From Hellea sp. (GTDB lineage: Bacteria > Pseudomonadota > Alphaproteobacteria > Caulobacterales > Maricaulaceae): 36,870 nt of DNA. The notes below the pieces were generated by a model. The model saw nothing but the letters and a program-made list of their open reading frames with translations, had not been told where the DNA came from and did not search any database. The DNA lies in assembly GCA_020629135.1 (NCBI GenBank), contig JAHDDX010000023.1, forward strand, positions 1 through 36,870. Reading direction: 5' to 3'. Position numbers and translations under genes: made by a program. Positions within the stretch are counted from its first letter, which is position 1; the number at the start of each line of letters is the position of its first letter. This document shows positions 32,561 to 36,870 of this stretch, one piece after another.

Positions 32561-33484
32561 ATGACGGGCTTTACCGAAACCTGGCGCGGGGATGTAGTCA
32601 TTGCGGAATGCGATGAGCTTGGTCACCTGAATATGCGTTATTATCTGGCCAAGGCTCAGCAGGCCCGCCAGATGTTTTTTATCGGGCTGGGGTTGCCTGA
32701 CGCTTTTTCTAACGGCGTCCCCAGCACGGTTCGGTTTCGGGAATGTCACATTCGATTCCTAAACGAAGCACGCCCAGGCGCCAATCTGCGTATTGAAACC
32801 GGCATTCTTTCGATCGGTGAATGCGACATGACTTTGCAACATATGCTGTATCACCGAGATGGGTCCCTGGCCGCCACCATCCGCGAAACCGTTGATCATA
32901 TATATTTGCGCACAGGCGAATGTTTTAATTGGCCCAATCGGGTCAAAGTCGCGGCGCCTATTTATGAAGTAGACGCCCCTAAACAGGCCGCGCCACGCGG
33001 TGTTTCCCTCACGGATGAGATGTCCGGTCCTGGGCTGGGCGCCTTAATGGACTGGGGATGTGACCGGATAAGCCTGGGAGTCTTTAAACCCAAAGAGACC
33101 AATGTTTTCGGGGCTGTCAGCGGACAAAATTATATTGGCCGGATTTCAGACTGCATAACCGGGTTTTCGACAGGATGGCCCGAACTTGCGACCACCAATT
33201 GGCGCGAATCCAAAGTCATAGGCGTTATGCTCGAGCTGCGTCTGCGGGTCCATCATGATGCCCGTCCCGGCAGTGCATTTCACATCTATTCCGGGGTCAA
33301 AGGCACGACAGATAAAATCCGTCAACTTATTCACAATATTGTTGATCCGGTTTCAGGCAAAAGCTACGCGTCATTAATTGCCGTGAACGGCTTGATCGAC
33401 CTGGATGCGCGGAAATTCGTCGCGCCTTCAAAAGCGGCGGTTGAAGCGTTAGAAAGTGTAATGATCAGCTCTTTGCACGCTTAG
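32561..33484 (+). CDS. Double-hotdog acyl thioesterase-like protein
   Basis: 307 aa. The N-terminal half carries a 4HBT_2-type hotdog signature, VIAECDELGHLNMRYYLAKAQQAR, with the Asp/His/Asn region of acyl-CoA thioesterases. A second hotdog lies in the C-terminal half, around NWRESKVIGVMLELRLRVHHDARPGSAFHIYSG. The active-site segment is not conserved there, so one half probably serves structure. Likely acts on acyl-CoA or acyl-ACP thioesters; the substrate is unknown. It is 10 bases after the Fur-family gene with no strong ribosome binding site, so the two are probably co-transcribed. Confidence 0.8.
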   Translation: MTGFTETWRGDVVIAECDELGHLNMRYYLAKAQQARQMFFIGLGLPDAFSNGVPSTVRFRECHIRFLNEARPGANLRIETGILSIGECDMTLQHMLYHRDGSLAATIRETVDHIYLRTGECFNWPNRVKVAAPIYEVDAPKQAAPRGVSLTDEMSGPGLGALMDWGCDRISLGVFKPKETNVFGAVSGQNYIGRISDCITGFSTGWPELATTNWRESKVIGVMLELRLRVHHDARPGSAFHIYSGVKGTTDKIRQLIHNIVDPVSGKSYASLIAVNGLIDLDARKFVAPSKAAVEALESVMISSLHA

Positions 33485-33492
33485 TTTAGTGA

Positions 33493-35841
33493 TCAATCCT
33501 TATTGGCGCGAATAGCCCCGACGATGTGTGAATAATCGTCTGTCCAAACACCGACCACAGGATTGTGCTCCACGGTAACCCAATCCGAATGAGATTCCGC
33601 AAGACGGTCTAACCTGTCTTTCGGGCCGACTATAATCCCTATCGAAGGCAAAATAACATCCTGATATGGCGTATCAGCTGTCGCTTCATACGAGATCTTT
33701 TTAGCGCTCAAATTAAAACTGTTTGCCAGGTTCCCGACAACGGCCGACACATTTAAATATCGGTTTGAAGTGTGGAAAAACACAAACCCATTTGGCTTTA
33801 AGCGTGATTGATATAGCGCCATGGCTTCTCGGGTTACGAGATGGGTTGGAATCGAATCCGAGGAGAAGGCGTCAACAATAATCAGATCAAAAGTCCCTTC
33901 ATCTGCCTGCTCCAATGTCAGACGCGCATCACCAATAATTACCGGCATTTCAGGGCCGCAAATTTCCATGAAACTGAACAGTTCCGGCGTTTTGGCCATT
34001 TCAACAACAAGCGGGTCAATTTCGTAAAACCACCAGTCTTCACCCGGCTTTGCGTGGCACGCTAAAGCGCCCGCCCCCAGGCCAATTCCCGCAACCGTCA
34101 TATTGTCGGAAATTGACCGAACCGCGTTGACCGCCTGGCCAAAGGAACCCTGTGGCGCATAATAAGCCATTGGCAGGTTCAGCAGTGATTGATCTCTCAA
34201 TTGAAAATTGTGCACCGTATTTCCGTGAATAAACATGTGAGCCGGGCCATAGTCGCTCTCCTGGCGAATAACTTTCACGATCCCGAAAAAGCTGCGCTCT
34301 TTAAAGACAAGATGTTTGTCATTGTCTCCGGTTACCGAAAATGCATTTAACAATACGATCCAGAATAAACCCAGGGCAAGAAACAAGCTAACCGGCGTCT
34401 TGCGCGAAAGATAAACACTTCCAAAAATCGCGACCAGGAGGCCTAAAATAAGCCCAATAGATAATGGGGGCGAGAGTTTAGAAATAATAAAAAGGGCAGC
34501 AGTGACCGCGATCAAGCTCAGCCCATATTTTATCACCACCTCTTTTAGTTTATATTTGGTGTGACCTGTGCCGGCCACCAGAAAGGCGGCTGTTACTATG
34601 AGGAGCGGATATTCAAAAACATCGTTAAAAATGACTGGCGCAAATAACGCCACGCTCGCACCGCCCAAAACCCCGCCCAAAGACATTAAAAGATAAAATT
34701 GAGTCAAATAATCAACAGAAGGACGGGTTTCGGCCAAGCGCGCATGACAAATCAATGCCAATATAAAAAATCCAGTTAAATGCAGGATCAGCCCCGGAAG
34801 CCATCCTATGACCGGAAACTTTATCGACAACAGCAAAGCCAATGCGATCGGTACATATAAACGGCTAATTCCCGTCCATTTAACAACAGGCCGGGCCGCA
34901 AAAACAATAACAAAAGTCAAAAGGTAAATTGCTAATGGCAAAACCCACAGCAATGGAACTGAAGCAACATTTGATGTGATATGGGTCGTGACGCCTAACA
35001 TTAAGCCCGATGGAATTGCCGCGCACAAAATCCATAAACCGCGCTTTTTCAAGTTTGGTATTTCCGAAGTTTGCTCATTTTGAAGATTTCGATGCCCAGA
35101 GACTGGAGCGCTTTTGAATTTATTGACCAGAATTCCCGACAAAAGAATTATGACTAAAAGCCCCCCAAATCCAAATGCCCAATATTTTGTTTGAGCGGCT
35201 ATACCAATATTTGGTTCTACCAATATCGGAAAGCTCAAAAGGGAAAATAAACTGCCCAGATTGCTTGCCGCATATAGAAAATAAGGGTCCTGCGCCGATG
35301 GGTGATTTGAGTAAGAAAACCACCGTTGTAAAAGTGGCGCATTGGCCGAAAGCGCAAAGAACGGCACACCCAAGGCCACAGCAAACAAACCTATTATCCA
35401 TAAAACAGGCGTATTTGCGGCTTCCGGTGCCGTCCAAGCTTCAGGAATAGAAATTGGAAGGAATATCAGGCTGGCCGCCAAAACCGCTACATGAACCCAT
35501 ATCTGGAACTTCAAGGCAAGATAGTGGGACAATAAATGGGCGTATAAATATCCCGCCAACAGCATGGCCTGGAAGAACACCATGGCGGTATTCCACACAC
35601 CGGAGGCGCCGCCCAGATAGGGCAATGCCATTTTCGTAAACATTGGCTGAACTAAGAATAAGAGAAGAGCGGAAAGAAAAGTCGAAAGACTAAAACAGAA
35701 AATGAGCGGATTAGATGCGAGGCTTACAAAGTTACTCGCATTAGAGGTTTTATTAGAATCGAACTTAGTCAAAATTTCCTGCCCCGAATTTGCTGTCTTA
35801 AAAAGCCCTGTATTTATTGATATAAATTTAACAATCGTCAA
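33493..35841 (-). CDS. Fused multi-pass membrane / spermidine-synthase-like protein
   Basis: 782 aa. A long hydrophobic part (about residues 45-520) has over ten membrane segments of the MFS-like type seen in these fusions. Then comes a soluble Rossmann-type methyltransferase/spermidine-synthase-like domain: IGLGAGALACHAKPGEDWWFYEIDPLVVEMA (from about 583), with the acidic residue of the nucleotide site in YEID, and FDLIIVDAFSSDSIPTHLVTREAMALYQSRLKPNG near 650-690. The protein is of the family annotated as fused MFS/spermidine synthase. The aminopropyl acceptor site is not clearly conserved, so polyamine synthesis should not be assumed. Its start near 35841 is preceded by a weak ribosome binding site; an internal Met could also serve. 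Confidence 0.85.
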   Translation of the reverse strand: MTIVKFISINTGLFKTANSGQEILTKFDSNKTSNASNFVSLASNPLIFCFSLSTFLSALLLFLVQPMFTKMALPYLGGASGVWNTAMVFFQAMLLAGYLYAHLLSHYLALKFQIWVHVAVLAASLIFLPISIPEAWTAPEAANTPVLWIIGLFAVALGVPFFALSANAPLLQRWFSYSNHPSAQDPYFLYAASNLGSLFSLLSFPILVEPNIGIAAQTKYWAFGFGGLLVIILLSGILVNKFKSAPVSGHRNLQNEQTSEIPNLKKRGLWILCAAIPSGLMLGVTTHITSNVASVPLLWVLPLAIYLLTFVIVFAARPVVKWTGISRLYVPIALALLLSIKFPVIGWLPGLILHLTGFFILALICHARLAETRPSVDYLTQFYLLMSLGGVLGGASVALFAPVIFNDVFEYPLLIVTAAFLVAGTGHTKYKLKEVVIKYGLSLIAVTAALFIISKLSPPLSIGLILGLLVAIFGSVYLSRKTPVSLFLALGLFWIVLLNAFSVTGDNDKHLVFKERSFFGIVKVIRQESDYGPAHMFIHGNTVHNFQLRDQSLLNLPMAYYAPQGSFGQAVNAVRSISDNMTVAGIGLGAGALACHAKPGEDWWFYEIDPLVVEMAKTPELFSFMEICGPEMPVIIGDARLTLEQADEGTFDLIIVDAFSSDSIPTHLVTREAMALYQSRLKPNGFVFFHTSNRYLNVSAVVGNLANSFNLSAKKISYEATADTPYQDVILPSIGIIVGPKDRLDRLAESHSDWVTVEHNPVVGVWTDDYSHIVGAIRANKD

Positions 35842-35862
35842 TTCCGCTATGAATAACCGCGT

Positions 35863-36744
35863 CTAAATATTACCGACCTCCAACCTCTCAAGAAAACACT
35901 GGCGAACAATTTCGGGCACATGAAACGGAAATAGATGATGCAATTCCGCCCGGTAATCGATATTTTGCGAACCTATAATCCGTCCGATTTTAGCCCGGGT
36001 AAAACGGTCGCTCACCGCAGCTTTCCCGCCATAGATAATTTTTGAATTGCCCGGCAAGGCTTTGGCGCCTTTATAAATATTGTGACCTTGCGCCGCAAAT
36101 ATAGCCTGCTCCCAGGCCGGATCACAGGCGAGACGGACACCGTTTTCATCCGGTAAAAGCCCGCCCGTTAGATAGTCTTGCAACATCTTATCGGACATTT
36201 TCTTAAAAGCCCCACGCCCGTGATAATTTTCAAAAGCGGCTTTTTCACTTTCAAACACATTGCGCCGGCGACCGGCCTTTTTGGCGATCGGAATAAAGGT
36301 TTTCATCATCCAGCGCCCGCCCGGCAGATAAGGCCAGTGTCGAGACAGAAAGGGCAAGGTCACCGGATCAAGACCTAGAAAACCGCTGATCTTGGTTTTA
36401 AGTTTTGGGGCGGCTAAAATGGCGCTTACGGCCCCAAAGGAATGGCCCGCCAAAACAACCGGCTGATCGATCGCCTGGTCGAAAAAGGCGGCAATGTCAT
36501 CGCGGAATATATGCCAGTTCCTGAGGCCATTTATGTCTGTCGGCAATTCGCTTAAGCCATGGCCGCGCAAATCGAGCGCAACCGTATGCACGCCAAGCGC
36601 CTCAAAAATCTGGCGATAGGCCAGGCCGTGAAAACCATTGGCATGGGCAAACACGATTTGCGGCGCACCCGCCTCAACATTGAAATGCACCGCCGAGAGG
36701 CGGCCATCCAGGAGGTTGTAAAAATGGCGGCTAATTTTAGACAC
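35863..36744 (-). CDS. Alpha/beta hydrolase
   Basis: 293 aa. Shows the alpha/beta hydrolase order: oxyanion-side segment FAHANGFHG near residue 32, ALDLRGHGLSELP, nucleophile elbow AGHSFGAVSA (Ser near 102), a lid region in the middle, and a C-terminal catalytic His in ELHHLFPFHVPE. The acid is probably the Asp in the segment before it (SRFTRAKIG.../KIIYGGKAAVSDRF). Substrate unknown; esterase or lipase-like hydrolases of this size are common. It follows 119 bases of free sequence at the right edge. Confidence 0.88.
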   Translation of the reverse strand: MSKISRHFYNLLDGRLSAVHFNVEAGAPQIVFAHANGFHGLAYRQIFEALGVHTVALDLRGHGLSELPTDINGLRNWHIFRDDIAAFFDQAIDQPVVLAGHSFGAVSAILAAPKLKTKISGFLGLDPVTLPFLSRHWPYLPGGRWMMKTFIPIAKKAGRRRNVFESEKAAFENYHGRGAFKKMSDKMLQDYLTGGLLPDENGVRLACDPAWEQAIFAAQGHNIYKGAKALPGNSKIIYGGKAAVSDRFTRAKIGRIIGSQNIDYRAELHHLFPFHVPEIVRQCFLERLEVGNI

Positions 36745-36860
36745 GACTTTACCTATCGTCGCCTCCTAAATACTGCAAATACAATCGCTGCGACCTCTGG
36801 TTGATATCGCGCCTGACTCGCGTTATCACCTTGGCAGCACGTATGAGAATTTTGGGGGAA

Positions 36861-36870
36861 ATGATGTACA
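36861..36870 (+). CDS. Possible start of the next gene, cut by the window edge
   Basis: GGGGGAA directly precedes two consecutive ATG codons (36861 and 36864) at the right edge, so a plus-strand gene may start here, divergent from the alpha/beta hydrolase gene. Only three or so codons are visible, so this is a guess from the ribosome binding site alone. Confidence 0.2.

Noticed and set aside
1..36870. CRISPR array, phage genes or insertion-sequence transposase
   Set aside because: No regularly spaced direct repeats, no Cas, integrase, phage structural or transposase-like proteins are visible on either strand.

Overview
The window looks like a chromosomal segment of a dimorphic, adhesive alphaproteobacterium of the Caulobacterales/Maricaulales type (Hyphomonadaceae-like). 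Three things point there: a gene set matching the Caulobacter holdfast (hfs) polysaccharide locus, the order rpmH-rnpA-yidC-engB-argB, and a def/fmt/truA/dapE/dapD neighbourhood. This placement is inferred from gene content; no taxonomic search was run. By eye the base composition is close to balanced, with AT-rich stretches in accessory spots.

Region 1 (1-9731) starts with the 5' part of a tRNA-Ser gene cut by the left edge, then a holdfast-type export locus. On the + strand are a polyprenyl-phosphate glycosylphosphotransferase (HfsE), a Wzx flippase (HfsF), a GT2 glycosyltransferase, a NodB-type deacetylase (HfsH) and a second GT2. The last four have 4-base ATGA overlaps. Facing them on the - strand are the Wzz-like HfsA and the kinase-fold HfsB. 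HfsD, the outer-membrane export lipoprotein, diverges from hfsA. Together they would make a lipid-linked repeat, flip it, polymerise and export it, and partly deacetylate it. No Wzy-type polymerase is visible.

Region 2 (9741-15007) holds a Sel1-like protein, a roughly 400-base AT-rich spacer, and a - strand operon: DUF547 protein, TVP38/TMEM64 membrane protein, MerA/Lpd-like disulfide oxidoreductase and a histidine kinase with no response regulator nearby.

Region 3 (15194-21504) is a tight + strand run: ribosomal protein L34, RNase P protein, membrane insertase YidC, GTPase EngB, acetylglutamate kinase, an exported DUF1036/peptidoglycan-binding-like protein, a HAD pyrimidine nucleotidase, then an unrecognised gene. 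A second unknown, on the - strand, follows at 21528-21899.

Region 4 (21979-28162) holds def, fmt and truA. A REPIN-like repeat lies before fmt, and a small GIY-YIG nuclease gene sits between fmt and truA, bracketed by two inverted copies of another palindromic repeat. On the - strand, csaA, a membrane protein and dapE form an operon. A cupin gene (+) and dapD (-) converge with overlapping stops.

Region 5 (28228-36870) contains a periplasmic peroxiredoxin-like protein beside a ScsB/DsbD-type electron transporter, a SapC protein, a Fur/Zur-family regulator with a double-hotdog thioesterase, a fused membrane/spermidine-synthase-like protein and an alpha/beta hydrolase. Two convincing intrinsic terminators are present. 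The best candidates for something less described are the repeat-bracketed GIY-YIG gene, the apparently kinase-dead HfsB next to a tyrosine-rich HfsA tail, and the DUF547-TVP38-oxidoreductase-kinase operon.
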